From an uncultured Pelagibacteraceae bacterium (GTDB lineage: Bacteria > Pseudomonadota > Alphaproteobacteria > Pelagibacterales > Pelagibacteraceae), in assembly GCA_902597335.1 (NCBI GenBank), contig CACJXK010000001.1, forward strand, positions 124,001-188,000: DNA of 64,000 nt, given 5' to 3'. The position numbers and the translations under genes were made by a program. Positions 19,188 to 28,959 of the stretch are shown here, one piece after another. How positions within the stretch are numbered: the first letter of the stretch is position 1; every line of letters starts with the position of its first letter. Below the pieces are notes generated by a model that saw nothing but the letters and a program-made list of their open reading frames with translations, had not been told where the DNA came from and made no database searches.

Positions 19188-21925
19188 GCAAAGAACATTT
19201 AAATTTACCCAAAACTGCTTTTTCTATGAAAGCAAACCTGCCTAATAAAGAGCCTGAGTATTTAAGATTTTGGGAAAAGATAAATTTATATAAAAAACTG
19301 AGATCACAAAGCAAAGGTAAAGAAAAATTTGTCTTACATGATGGCCCACCTTATGCGAATGGAAACATTCATATGGGAACAGCTTTAAATAAAATTTTAA
19401 AAGATATTATAATTAAATTTCATCAAATGGATGGCAAGGACTCAGTTTATGTTCCAGGATGGGATTGTCATGGTTTACCAATTGAGTGGAAAATTGAGGA
19501 GCAATATAAAAAAAATAAAAAAAATAAAAATGATGTACCTGTAATAGAGTTTAGAAAAGAGTGTAGAGACTTTGCAAGCAAATGGATCGAAATCCATAAA
19601 GATCAATTTAAAAGACTTGGAGTTATTGGAGATTGGGAAAACTATTATTCTACAATGAGTTTTGATGCAGAGGCACAAATTGTTAGAGAGCTTGGTAAAT
19701 TTTTAAAAGAAGGAAGTTTATTTAAAGGGTATAAGCCTGTTTTATGGTCAACTGTCGAAAAAACTGCTTTAGCAGATGCTGAAGTTGAATATCAAGATCA
19801 TATATCAGATACTATTTATGCAGCTTTTTTAGTCAAAAGTTCAAATATAAAAGAGATTATTGGTTCTAATATTATAATTTGGACTACAACCCCTTGGACA
19901 ATACCTGCAAATAAGGCCTTAGCTTACAATCAAAGTTTAGATTATGTTTTATGTGAGATAAAAAACAAAGATAAATTAAACAATGAAAAAATAATAATCG
20001 CTAAAGATCTATTAGAGTCTGTTTCAAAAGATACAGAATGTAAAATAAATATAGTTTCTGAATTTAAAGGAAAGGAATTTGAAGGAACTATATGTGGTCA
20101 TCCATTTTACAAAATTGGATATGATTATGATGTTCCAATGCTTGAAGCAAGATTTGTTACAACAGAACAGGGAACAGGTATTGTTCATTGTGCACCCAGT
20201 CATGGACCTGATGATTTTAATTTGTGCTTAAATAACGGGATTAAAGCAATTGAAACAGTTGATGACGATGGAAGATACACTAGACATATACCAATATTTG
20301 AAGGAACACATATTTTTAAAGCTAATACGATCGTCATAGAGAAGCTTAAGGAAACAAAAACCTTGTTATCCAACGGAAAACTTACTCATTCCTATCCACA
20401 TTCTTGGAGATCTAAAGCTCCATTAGTTCACAGAGCAACACCTCAATGGTTTATTTCAATGGAGAGTCACAAATTAAGAGATAAAGCTCTTAAAGCTATA
20501 GATGATACAACTTTTTACCCCGCCAAAGGTAAAGAAAGAATTAAATCAATGATTGAGACTAGACCAGATTGGTGTGTATCTAGACAGAGAGTATGGGGTG
20601 TTCCTTTACCAATATTTATTTCAAAAAAAAATGGGGAGATTTTGATTGATGATGAAGTTTTTGAAAATATCGCAAAAATTTATGAAAAAGAGGGTTCCGA
20701 TTGTTGGTTTGAAGAAAATTTTCAGAGACTTCTAGGAGAAAAATATAAAGCAGAGGATTTTACAAAATCATCAGACATAGTAGAAGTGTGGTTTGATAGT
20801 GGCTCAACACATTCTTTTGTATTAGAAAAAAGAGAAGACCTAAAATGGCCTGCATCAATGTATTTAGAAGGCTCAGACCAACATAGAGGATGGTTTCATT
20901 CTTCTTTACTTGAATCATGTGGAACTAGAGGTAGAGCACCTTTTGAAAGTATTCTATCACATGGGTTTGTCGTTGATGGCAAAGGGCATAAAATGTCTAA
21001 ATCAACAGGGAATGTAATTGCCCCTGAGGATATTTTAAAAAAATATGGTGCTGATATACTTAGAATCTGGGTCGCATCATCAAATTATGCTGAGGATTTA
21101 AGAATAGATTACTCAATTTTAGATCAACATTCTGAATCTTATAGAAAAATAAGAAATACTTTCAGATATCTCTTAGGAAATATGCAAGATGATTACACAA
21201 AAATAGATTTTGAAAAAATTGACTTAAATGATTTGCCTGAACTCGAAAAATACATGCTTCACAGATTATTTATGATTAATAAAAGTTTTAATGAATATTT
21301 TAAGTCCTACAATTTTCACAATCTATACAAAGAATTACTTAATTTCTGTACTGTAGAGTTGTCAGCATTTTATTTTGATATAAGAAAAGATCTTCTTTAT
21401 TGTGATCCTAAAGATTCTAAAAAAAGATCAGATTGTATTTTAATATTAAAAGTAATTTTAGAATGTTTATTAAAATGGTTTGCGCCTATATTATCATTCA
21501 CTACTGAAGAAATTTATCATCTAATTTCTAAAGAAGATAGAGAGGGTAGCGTTCATTTACAAAAATTTGTTAAAATTCCTAATCAATGGAAAAATGATGA
21601 ATTAAATAATAAGTGGCAAAAGATCAAATTAATAAGAGATGAAGCAAATATTAGCATAGAGAGTAAAAGAGCCGAAAAAATAATAGGTTCAAGTTTGGAG
21701 GCAAATATTGAAATCAAAATCAAAAATCAAGATATGTTCAATATAGCACATAACCAAGATTTCTCAGAAATTTGTATAACTTCCTCAGCTTCAATTTCAA
21801 ATGACAACAATTTAGAAAAAGAAATTGAAGTTATTAGTTCAAAAGCTATCGGAAATAAGTGCCCTGTTTGCTGGAAAATTAGAGAGAGCGCTTGTGAAAG
21901 ACATGATAAATGTCATCTTTCATGA
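19184..21925 (+). CDS. ileS: Isoleucyl-tRNA synthetase
   Basis: 913 residues. Class I synthetase charging tRNA-Ile. The HIGH-equivalent is in PPYANGNIHMGTALNKI near residue 60; the CP1 editing domain includes WTTTPWTIPANKA and HCAPSHGPDDF; WFDSGSTHS and KMSKS (GHKMSKSTGN, about residue 603) complete the active site. The C-terminal zinc motif CPVCWKIRESACERHDKC ends only three residues before the stop, as in compact bacterial IleS. It overlaps ribF by 4 bases and lspA by 4 bases. Confidence 0.98.
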   Translation: MSKEHLNLPKTAFSMKANLPNKEPEYLRFWEKINLYKKLRSQSKGKEKFVLHDGPPYANGNIHMGTALNKILKDIIIKFHQMDGKDSVYVPGWDCHGLPIEWKIEEQYKKNKKNKNDVPVIEFRKECRDFASKWIEIHKDQFKRLGVIGDWENYYSTMSFDAEAQIVRELGKFLKEGSLFKGYKPVLWSTVEKTALADAEVEYQDHISDTIYAAFLVKSSNIKEIIGSNIIIWTTTPWTIPANKALAYNQSLDYVLCEIKNKDKLNNEKIIIAKDLLESVSKDTECKINIVSEFKGKEFEGTICGHPFYKIGYDYDVPMLEARFVTTEQGTGIVHCAPSHGPDDFNLCLNNGIKAIETVDDDGRYTRHIPIFEGTHIFKANTIVIEKLKETKTLLSNGKLTHSYPHSWRSKAPLVHRATPQWFISMESHKLRDKALKAIDDTTFYPAKGKERIKSMIETRPDWCVSRQRVWGVPLPIFISKKNGEILIDDEVFENIAKIYEKEGSDCWFEENFQRLLGEKYKAEDFTKSSDIVEVWFDSGSTHSFVLEKREDLKWPASMYLEGSDQHRGWFHSSLLESCGTRGRAPFESILSHGFVVDGKGHKMSKSTGNVIAPEDILKKYGADILRIWVASSNYAEDLRIDYSILDQHSESYRKIRNTFRYLLGNMQDDYTKIDFEKIDLNDLPELEKYMLHRLFMINKSFNEYFKSYNFHNLYKELLNFCTVELSAFYFDIRKDLLYCDPKDSKKRSDCILILKVILECLLKWFAPILSFTTEEIYHLISKEDREGSVHLQKFVKIPNQWKNDELNNKWQKIKLIRDEANISIESKRAEKIIGSSLEANIEIKIKNQDMFNIAHNQDFSEICITSSASISNDNNLEKEIEVISSKAIGNKCPVCWKIRESACERHDKCHLS

Positions 21926-22413
21926 TTAATGAAAAAATTAAAAAAATTATATTAAGTATTTCGCTTTTATTGATAATTTTTTTATTAGATAGAATATCTA
22001 AAATTTTAATTCTAGATATATTAGAGGACATTGGCAAAGTAGATATCTACATAAACTCATTCTTAAATTTTTATCTAGTTTGGAATAAAGGAATTGGATT
22101 TGGTTTGTTATCTTCAGATCAAGATTATTTTTATAATATTGTGACTGCTTTAATTGTTTTGATTAATTTTGTTATAATTTACTTATTATTTACTGAAAAA
22201 GGCATTAAGTATTATTTTTTATTGGTCATTCTAGGAGGATCACTTGGAAACTTATTTGATAGAATGTATTTTAGAGCTGTGCCGGATTTTATAGACCTAA
22301 ATTATAACGGATATCATTGGTTTATTTTTAATGTAGCAGATATATTTATTACTATTGGTATTATTTTACTTATTCTAGCCGAATTTATAAGTTATAAAAA
22401 AGTAAATGAATAA
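21922..22413 (+). CDS. lspA: Lipoprotein signal peptidase
   Basis: 163 residues from ATG at 21922, which forms an ATGA overlap with the ileS stop; an ATG four codons upstream is also in frame. Inner-membrane aspartyl protease that cleaves prolipoprotein signal peptides. Four hydrophobic helices. The catalytic Asp residues are in GGSLGNLFDRM (GNLxDR) and FNVADIFI (FNxAD). It is directly followed by a predicted lipoprotein, a substrate of this enzyme, with an 8-base overlap. Confidence 0.96.
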   Translation: MINEKIKKIILSISLLLIIFLLDRISKILILDILEDIGKVDIYINSFLNFYLVWNKGIGFGLLSSDQDYFYNIVTALIVLINFVIIYLLFTEKGIKYYFLLVILGGSLGNLFDRMYFRAVPDFIDLNYNGYHWFIFNVADIFITIGIILLILAEFISYKKVNE

Positions 22414-22729
22414 ATTCATCAAAATAAATAAATTATTATTTTTACTTTTATTTATTTATTCTTGCGGAGTAGGTGAAGCATTACAAGGTAAAAAAAGGTC
22501 AGATCAGGGGGATGAATTTCTCATAGATAAAAAAAATCCTCTAGCAATGCCACCTGACTTTGACAAGTTGCCAATCCCAGGTGAGACAACTAAAAAAACC
22601 ATAAATGAGACACAAAATGATGAATCTAAAATAGAAAATTTATTAAAGAAAAGTTCAGATGAACAAGAAAACGAGTCAAGTCAATCATCCTCCTCAATCG
22701 AGAACTCAATTTTAAAAAAAATTAAGTAA
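22406..22729 (+). CDS. Putative outer-membrane lipoprotein, DUF3035-like
   Basis: 107 residues. The N-terminal hydrophobic stretch ends in a lipobox-like FIYSCGVG, so Cys near residue 20 would be lipidated after LspA cleavage. The segment NPLAMPPDFDKLPIPGE matches the conserved core of the DUF3035 lipoproteins that follow lspA in many alphaproteobacteria. The last third is Ser/Glu/Asn-rich and probably disordered. Function unknown. The coding sequence overlaps lspA by 8 bases and stops 4 bases before pgi. Confidence 0.78.
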   Translation: MNKFIKINKLLFLLLFIYSCGVGEALQGKKRSDQGDEFLIDKKNPLAMPPDFDKLPIPGETTKKTINETQNDESKIENLLKKSSDEQENESSQSSSSIENSILKKIK

Positions 22730-22733
22730 ATTA

Positions 22734-23903
22734 ATGTTTTCCAAAAACATAAAATTCAAAAACTTTAGTCAAAAAATAAATATTAAAACAAAAAAAAAAA
22801 TAAATAATATTTTAAAAAAGGAATTAATAATTAGTTCTTCATTATTAAATTCATTTAACAAAAGCTATAAATACAGTTTTAAAAAAGAAAGCTTAAAAAA
22901 ATATAAAAAATTTCAAATAATAAATTTAATTGGAATGGGTGGTTCAATTTTAGGCACAGAGGCAATATATGATTTTTTAAATTTTAAAATTAAAAAAAAA
23001 ATTCGATTTTATAACAATCTTAATAGTAAGATAGATTTAAAATCAAAAAAAAAAGCTTTAAATCTAGTTGTGTCAAAATCTGGCAATACTCTTGAAACTA
23101 TATCGAATTTTAATTTAATACATAATTTCAATAGAAAAAATAAGAACTTAGTAATAACTGAGAATAAATCAAGCTTTCTTAATGAGCTAGCAAAAAAACT
23201 AAGAGCAGAAGTTATAGAGCATAAAAATTATATTGGTGGAAGATACTCTGTTTTATCTGAGGTTGGAATGCTGCCAGCTCAACTACTTGGATTGAACGAA
23301 AGAAAGTTTAAAAGACTAAATAATCTTATAAAAAATAAAAATTTTCTTAAAGAATTGATATGTAATGTCAATTTTATATTTAAATGTATTTCTAGTGGCA
23401 AAAAAAATTCTGTAATTTTAAACTATGATGAAAACTCTGAAAATTTGTTCAAATGGTATCAACAACTTACTGCCGAGAGCTTGGGTAAAAAAAATAAAGG
23501 TATTTTTCCAATAATTTCATCTATGCCAAAGGATAACCATAGTTTGCTCCAACTTTATTTAGATGGCCCTAAAAATAATTTTTTTACATTTTTTGGAATA
23601 CAAAATGAAAAAACAAATAAATTATCAAATAAAAATTTGTTTGATAAATTTTCAATTTTAAAAAATAAAAACCTCGATCAGATTGTCCAAGCACAAAGAC
23701 TAGCAACTCAAACAGTTTTTAGAAGGAAAAATATTCCCTTTAGAAGTTTTGAGGTATTTAAAAGAAACGAAGAAGCTATTGGTGAACTCTTCTCTTTTTT
23801 TGTTTTAGAAACAATTTTGCTTGGAAGATTAATGAAAGTAAATCCATATGATCAACCTTCAGTTGAATTAATTAAAACAGAGACATCAAAAATTCTTAAT
23901 TAG
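22734..23903 (+). CDS. pgi: Glucose-6-phosphate isomerase (short form)
   Basis: 389 residues. Interconverts glucose-6-phosphate and fructose-6-phosphate. The two SIS subdomains show NLIGMGGSILGTEAIY near residue 63 and VVSKSGNTLETISNF near 113. GGRYSVLSEVGMLPAQLLG carries the substrate-loop Arg, and DNHSLLQLYLDGP the catalytic Glu/His region. It is clearly shorter than the roughly 550-residue E. coli enzyme and resembles the compact Pgi of small-genome bacteria. Very Lys/Asn-rich, like its neighbours. Its stop shares four bases with convergent rsmD. Confidence 0.9.
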   Translation: MFSKNIKFKNFSQKINIKTKKKINNILKKELIISSSLLNSFNKSYKYSFKKESLKKYKKFQIINLIGMGGSILGTEAIYDFLNFKIKKKIRFYNNLNSKIDLKSKKKALNLVVSKSGNTLETISNFNLIHNFNRKNKNLVITENKSSFLNELAKKLRAEVIEHKNYIGGRYSVLSEVGMLPAQLLGLNERKFKRLNNLIKNKNFLKELICNVNFIFKCISSGKKNSVILNYDENSENLFKWYQQLTAESLGKKNKGIFPIISSMPKDNHSLLQLYLDGPKNNFFTFFGIQNEKTNKLSNKNLFDKFSILKNKNLDQIVQAQRLATQTVFRRKNIPFRSFEVFKRNEEAIGELFSFFVLETILLGRLMKVNPYDQPSVELIKTETSKILN

Positions 23904-24463
23904 TTTAATTTACAAAAAAATATTTTAGATAAACCATAATTTTTTTCTTCGATTACATTTAGATACTTTGAAATCCTATCATTTGATTTTTTATTACGGT
24001 GAATAATTAATAATGATTTTAAATCAGCAACTTTCGATTTTTTAATTTGTTCTATTAAAATATTTATTTCTTTATCTTTGAATGGCGGATCTAAAAAAAT
24101 AATATCAAATATAATTTTTTTAAATTCTAAGTTTTCTAAATTATATGCACTCTCATTATATATGGTAGTTTTCTTTTCTAATTTAAGATTAAAGATATTT
24201 TGTTTTAGAATTTTTAAAGAATTTTGGTAATTTTCAAAAAAAATTACATTATCTGATCCTCTAGATAAACATTCAATTCCAAAAGATCCAGTTCCAGAAA
24301 ATAAATCTAACACTTTTGAATTAGTTATTTTTTTAGATACTTTATTTGAATGTTCTAAAATATTAAAAATTGACTCTCTAACAATATCTTTTAATGGTCT
24401 TGTTGATTTATCTAATGGAGTTAATAATTTTTTTCCTTTGAGATCTCCTGATATAATTCTCAT
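23900..24463 (-). CDS. rsmD: 16S rRNA (guanine966-N2)-methyltransferase
   Basis: 187 residues. SAM-dependent methylation of G966 of 16S rRNA during 30S assembly. It opens with the family signature MRIISGDLKGKKLLTP and STRPLKDIVRESIFNIL. SAM motif I is VLDLFSGTGSFGIECLSRG near residue 50, and the catalytic IIFLDPPFKDKE (N4/N6/N2 amino-MTase motif DPPF) is near 120. It overlaps purD by 4 bases and is probably cotranscribed with it. Confidence 0.95.
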   Translation of the reverse strand: MRIISGDLKGKKLLTPLDKSTRPLKDIVRESIFNILEHSNKVSKKITNSKVLDLFSGTGSFGIECLSRGSDNVIFFENYQNSLKILKQNIFNLKLEKKTTIYNESAYNLENLEFKKIIFDIIFLDPPFKDKEINILIEQIKKSKVADLKSLLIIHRNKKSNDRISKYLNVIEEKNYGLSKIFFCKLN

Positions 24464-25725
24464 TTATCTATAATTCTAAAACCAATATCTTTTCTGTAAA
24501 AACCATTTTTCCAACTTAAGTTTTCTATTTCTTTAATCACAGTCTCTCTCGAGACTTTTAAATCATCAGAAATACTAACAAAATTAAGCACTCTTCCTCC
24601 TGTTGAGTAAACTTTGTTATTAATTAATTGGGTTCCAGCATGGTAAACAAATAAATTCTTATCATTAACGATTTGATCTAAATTTGAAATTTCAACATTT
24701 TCTTTATACTTATCTGGATATCCTTTCGAACAAAGAACAACACAAATACTTTTTTTGTCCTCCCACTCTACTATACTATTTTCTAAATTCTCATCACAGC
24801 AAGATAAAATTAGTTCTAAAAGATCAGATTTTAATAAAGGTAAAATTGTTTGACACTCTGGATCTCCCATTCTTACATTATACTCAACTAGATATGGATT
24901 ATTATTTTTTATCATTAGTCCAACGTATAAAAATCCCTTGTATACTGCACCCATATCATTAATTGCTTTAAAAGTTGGTTTAATTATTTTTTCAACAATT
25001 TTAGCGTCTAACTCCTTATTTATAAGTCCAGATGGACAATACGCTCCCATTCCTCCAGTATTTTTACCATTATCACCCTCACCAACTCTTTTGTGGTCTT
25101 GAGCAGTGTTAAATTTTTTGAATGTTTTTCCATCAGATATTACAAAGTAACTCATCTCCTCTCCTTGTAAAAATTCCTCAACAAGAACTTGTTCAGCCTT
25201 ACCAAATTTTCCATTAAAAATTTCTACTACAGCATTTTTTGCACTTTCAGTATCATCGCAAATATAAACACCTTTACCTGCAGCTAAACCATCTGCTTTG
25301 ATAACAATTGGTTTATTTGCTTTTTCTAAATATTTGTTAGCAGATTCAATTGAGTCAAAAACACCAAACTGAGCAGTTGGTATTTCATATTTTTCACATA
25401 TTTTTTTTGTAAATATTTTTGAACCCTCAAGTTGTGCAGAAACTTTGTTAGGTCCAAATACTTTGATACCTTTATTTGTAAGAAAGTCTACAACACCCTC
25501 AACGAGTGGTTGCTCTGGTCCAACAATTACCAAACTTATATCATTTTCTTTGACAAATTTTTCCAATTTCTCAAAATCATAAATATCAAGCTTTACGTTT
25601 TCAGCAATTAAATTGGTTCCTGCATTACCTGGTAAACAATATAGTTTTTTAACTCTATAAGATTTTGATATATTAACTGCTAAAGCGTGTTCTCTTCCAC
25701 CATTCCCAAGAATTGCAATTTTCAT
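24460..25725 (-). CDS. purD: Phosphoribosylamine-glycine ligase
   Basis: 421 residues, full length. ATP-grasp enzyme joining glycine to phosphoribosylamine in de novo purine synthesis. Seen: MKIAILGNGGREHALA at the N-terminus, VGPEQPLVEG, KADGLAAGKGV near residue 142, the TGGMGAYCP loop near 215 and VEYNVRMGDPECQ near 280. It is divergent from the DUF2093 gene, with 26 bases between starts, and forms a two-gene unit with rsmD. Confidence 0.97.
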   Translation of the reverse strand: MKIAILGNGGREHALAVNISKSYRVKKLYCLPGNAGTNLIAENVKLDIYDFEKLEKFVKENDISLVIVGPEQPLVEGVVDFLTNKGIKVFGPNKVSAQLEGSKIFTKKICEKYEIPTAQFGVFDSIESANKYLEKANKPIVIKADGLAAGKGVYICDDTESAKNAVVEIFNGKFGKAEQVLVEEFLQGEEMSYFVISDGKTFKKFNTAQDHKRVGEGDNGKNTGGMGAYCPSGLINKELDAKIVEKIIKPTFKAINDMGAVYKGFLYVGLMIKNNNPYLVEYNVRMGDPECQTILPLLKSDLLELILSCCDENLENSIVEWEDKKSICVVLCSKGYPDKYKENVEISNLDQIVNDKNLFVYHAGTQLINNKVYSTGGRVLNFVSISDDLKVSRETVIKEIENLSWKNGFYRKDIGFRIIDK

Positions 25726-25751
25726 ATTTTCAAATATATATCCTATAAATC

Positions 25752-25937
25752 ATGAACAAGTTAGCAAAATTAAAATATCTTCCAAATAATTTTGAAGTTA
25801 TTGAAGAAGGTGATTATGTGATTTGTGCAATTTCTGGAAAGAAAATTCCTTTAGAAAGTTTAAATTATTGGAATGTTGATGAACAAGAGGCTTATTATTC
25901 TTATGTCGAGGCCTCAATTAAAAAGGAAAAACAATAA
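25752..25937 (+). CDS. DUF2093 small protein
   Basis: 61 residues. The sequence KLKYLPNNFEVIEEGDYVICAISGKKIPLESLNYW is the compact core of DUF2093, a small alphaproteobacterial family of unknown role. It has one Cys, no membrane segment, and a C-terminal helix ending KKEKQ. It stands alone between two minus-strand genes. The assignment rests on the GDYVxCAxSGxxIPLExLxYW pattern. Confidence 0.82.
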   Translation: MNKLAKLKYLPNNFEVIEEGDYVICAISGKKIPLESLNYWNVDEQEAYYSYVEASIKKEKQ

Positions 25938-25945
25938 AGTAATAA

Positions 25946-26806
25946 CTATTTTTTCCATCTGTTGTGTGTCCATATCCATTGTTCAGGATTTTTTAATATC
26001 ATTTTTTCCAAAATTTTATTCAAATGTATTGAAATCTCTTCGTGAGATTTTTCTGAATTAATTATAATAGGCTGAGAAACATACATTTTAAAAAAATATT
26101 TTTTTACCCTTTCAATATAAATGGGAACCAAGTCACATTTATATTTTTTTATAATTTGTGCTGGTATAGTTGTAGTAGACGCTAAATCTCCAAAAAAGTT
26201 TATTTTAATACCTTCAGTAACCCTTTGATCAATCATTAATGCAATTGAGTTTCCTTTTTTAAGATTTTCCAAAATTTGCCTGGTTCCTGATCTTCCTTTT
26301 TTAATCTGATTTTTGCAAATAAAATTAGTCCTGATGTATTCCATATTTTTATTTAAAAAAATATTATTTAAAGGTCTATATATTGCAGCTAAATTAATAC
26401 CTGATTTCTCAATTTGCATAGCCATTAACTCGAAATTACTAAAATGCCCAGAAATAAAAACAACTGGTTTCTTATTCTTTTTTATTTTTTCTAAATTATC
26501 AATTCCATCAATTGAAATATATTTAGATAGATTATTATTTCTAAAGTCTTTTAAAAATGGATACTCTGCTAAAATTCTTCCATAATTACCCAACACATTT
26601 TTTGCAAATTTATTTTTGGAAGTATCAATTGAAATTTTAGATTTTTCAATATTCTGAATAATTGATTTTTTTGTTCTAAATATATTGCCAAACGTACTAC
26701 CAATATAAAATCCAAAGTTGGAAGAAATTCTATATCCTAATAAGTTACAAAGTATAAAAAAAAATCTTATTACAATAAATTCAATAAAATAAAATATTTT
26801 TTTCAT
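25946..26806 (-). CDS. lpxL: Lipid A lauroyl/acyloxyacyl transferase family
   Basis: 286 residues. Late lipid A acyltransferase of the LpxL/LpxM (HtrB) family, adding a secondary acyl chain at the inner membrane. An N-terminal hydrophobic segment at about 5-25 anchors it. The catalytic HX4E is H121/E126 in ISGHFSNFELMA; RSGTRQIL and GNSIALMIDQR follow in family order, then PEQWIWTHNRWK near the end. It is the last gene of the ubiA-msbA-waaA-lpxK-lpxL run and overlaps lpxK by 4 bases. LpxL versus LpxM cannot be decided by eye. Confidence 0.85.
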   Translation of the reverse strand: MKKIFYFIEFIVIRFFFILCNLLGYRISSNFGFYIGSTFGNIFRTKKSIIQNIEKSKISIDTSKNKFAKNVLGNYGRILAEYPFLKDFRNNNLSKYISIDGIDNLEKIKKNKKPVVFISGHFSNFELMAMQIEKSGINLAAIYRPLNNIFLNKNMEYIRTNFICKNQIKKGRSGTRQILENLKKGNSIALMIDQRVTEGIKINFFGDLASTTTIPAQIIKKYKCDLVPIYIERVKKYFFKMYVSQPIIINSEKSHEEISIHLNKILEKMILKNPEQWIWTHNRWKK

Positions 26807-27720
26807 AGTCTTTCTTCAAGAAACTTTCTAAATTCACTTAAATTTTTTATATTTATTTTTATTTTAAGATGATCAATGTTTTTCTTATTTCTTTTACTCA
26901 ATCTCTTATAATCTTTTTCTGTGGTAATAATTTTTAATTTTTCAGAATATGCAATTTGTTTGATTTTATCAATTTCTTGATTTTCAAAGTTATGATGATC
27001 CGGGTATATGAATTTCTTAGCTATTTTGAAATTGTATTTTTTAAGTGTGTATTCAAATTCTTCAGGGTTTCCTATGCCGCAAAAATATAAATATTTTTTT
27101 TTTCTATTTAGTTTTTTAATATTTGTTGGAAGATAGTTTGAGCGAAAGATATGATTGTTATATTTTTTAAGCATTGAAAAAAGTTTTTTGTTATTTTTTT
27201 CACCATTTAAAAAAATTGCACTATAATTTTTCAGTACCGATAAATTTTCTCTCAATGGTCCAGCTGGTAATAATAGTCCATTTCCAACACCATAACTCGA
27301 ATTAAAACAAGCTATAGAAATATCATAACTTATAGTTTTTTCCTGTAATCCGTCATCTAGGATAGCAAGATTAAATTTTTTTGAATTTTCGACTTTTCTT
27401 AAACTTATTTTCCTAGCATTATGACTTAAAAAGTCTCCTTGTGATGTGAGTAATTGTTTTTCGTCAAACTGATCAGAGTATTTTTTTTTAATAAATACAG
27501 TTCTGAATTTTTTTTTTAAAATGTTATTTATTTCAATACATAGAGAAGTTTTTCCTGTTCCACCAATATATATATTTCCTATACATATGGTTTTTATTTT
27601 ATACTTTTTTTTTACAAATAAATTTTTAAAAAAATTTACTATCAATGTAATTATTGAAATTGGAATTAATGATAAAGAAATCAGATTAATATTATTCCAA
27701 AATAATGGTTTTCTGATCAT
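26803..27720 (-). CDS. lpxK: Tetraacyldisaccharide 4'-kinase
   Basis: 305 residues. Phosphorylates the 4' position of the lipid A disaccharide at the inner membrane. A hydrophobic segment at about 10-35 precedes the P-loop GNIYIGGTGKTSL (residues 48-60). DDGLQ in ILDDGLQEKTI and the family motif LLPAGPLRENL are present, as is ITTEKDYKRL near the C-terminus. The three bases between it and waaA indicate one operon. Confidence 0.94.
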   Translation of the reverse strand: MIRKPLFWNNINLISLSLIPISIITLIVNFFKNLFVKKKYKIKTICIGNIYIGGTGKTSLCIEINNILKKKFRTVFIKKKYSDQFDEKQLLTSQGDFLSHNARKISLRKVENSKKFNLAILDDGLQEKTISYDISIACFNSSYGVGNGLLLPAGPLRENLSVLKNYSAIFLNGEKNNKKLFSMLKKYNNHIFRSNYLPTNIKKLNRKKKYLYFCGIGNPEEFEYTLKKYNFKIAKKFIYPDHHNFENQEIDKIKQIAYSEKLKIITTEKDYKRLSKRNKKNIDHLKIKINIKNLSEFRKFLEERL

Positions 27721-27723
27721 GGT

Positions 27724-28959
27724 TTAAATAAATTTTTTAATTTCTAAAATATTTTTATTTATTATTTTATCGCCTAAATAATTTAATCTGTATTTAACTT
27801 TAGTATTTCCTGAATAATTAATCTTTTTAAGAATAAGTTTTTTCATATCTTTAATTGCATTGATTTTTTTTGCTATTTTTAAATTTTCTAGAGTCTGATA
27901 AACCTCTTTAAAATTGTTAATATAAGGACCGTATAAAATATAATTTCCTTCACGTGCAGGCTCTAATGGGTTTTGTCCACCATGCATGACCAATGAGCCA
28001 CCAACAAAGGTTAATTTAGAAAGTGAGTAGAATTTCTTGGCATCTCCATATGTATCCACAATATATATATCACTATCTTTTTTTAGAATCTTAGATAACG
28101 TATGAAATTCAGAATTTAACCCAATCTTTGATAATTCATCGGCTATTCCACTTTTTCTTTCTATATGTCTAGGAATAATAATGGTTAGCAAATTTTTTAT
28201 TTTTGTTTTTAATTCTTTGTGAACTTTACCAATAAATAATTCCTCATTTTTATGTGTACTCGCAGCACACCAAATAGTTTTTTGACTAAATTTATTTTTT
28301 AATTTTATGTTATTGTAATTTGATAAATTGGTACCAAAAAATTTTATATTTCCTGCAATCTTAATATTTTTTGCACCCAGAAGTTTTAAATATTTTTTAG
28401 TTTCCGTATTTTGTGGCAAGGCTACTTTTATTTTTTCAAATATATTTTTTGAAAAAGTGGGGAAATATTTCCACCTTTTAAATGATCTCTCAGTTATTCT
28501 TGCATTTAAAAGAATTAAGGGAATTTTTCTCTTGTCTAGATTGTTATACATGTTTGGCCAAATTTCAGAATCTACAAATATAGCTAGTTTTGGTTTCCAA
28601 TAATTAATAAATAACTTAGTGAAAATATTTAAATCAAATGGATAAAATTGGTGAATTGTTTTTTTAAATTTATATTTAGATAAAATATAAGATGAACTCG
28701 TAGTAGAGGAAGTAATTAATATTCTTTTTATTTTATTATTTTTTTCAAAATTTTTAATTATTGGAATAATACTTGTAATTTCTCCAACACTAGCACCATG
28801 AAACCAAATCGTTTCATCAACATGATTTTTTTTTGAAAAAAAACAAAATTTTTCTTTGAATCTGATTTTATCCTCTTTTCCTAAAAAAATTCTGATTGTT
28901 ATAATTATTGGTGAAATTAATAATATTATTAATAAAAAAATATTATAAATAAAATACAT
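27724..28959 (-). CDS. waaA: Kdo transferase (3-deoxy-D-manno-octulosonate transferase)
   Basis: 411 residues. Transfers Kdo from CMP-Kdo to lipid IV-A. N-terminal membrane anchor at about 1-22, then the catalytic-base region WFHGASVGEITSI near residue 52. The GT-B second domain has IWCAASTHKNEE and later TFVGGSLVMHGGQNPLEPA, which is the family signature. Its ATG shares one base with the stop of msbA (TGATG). The number of Kdo residues added cannot be read from sequence. Confidence 0.95.
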   Translation of the reverse strand: MYFIYNIFLLIILLISPIIITIRIFLGKEDKIRFKEKFCFFSKKNHVDETIWFHGASVGEITSIIPIIKNFEKNNKIKRILITSSTTSSSYILSKYKFKKTIHQFYPFDLNIFTKLFINYWKPKLAIFVDSEIWPNMYNNLDKRKIPLILLNARITERSFKRWKYFPTFSKNIFEKIKVALPQNTETKKYLKLLGAKNIKIAGNIKFFGTNLSNYNNIKLKNKFSQKTIWCAASTHKNEELFIGKVHKELKTKIKNLLTIIIPRHIERKSGIADELSKIGLNSEFHTLSKILKKDSDIYIVDTYGDAKKFYSLSKLTFVGGSLVMHGGQNPLEPAREGNYILYGPYINNFKEVYQTLENLKIAKKINAIKDMKKLILKKINYSGNTKVKYRLNYLGDKIINKNILEIKKFI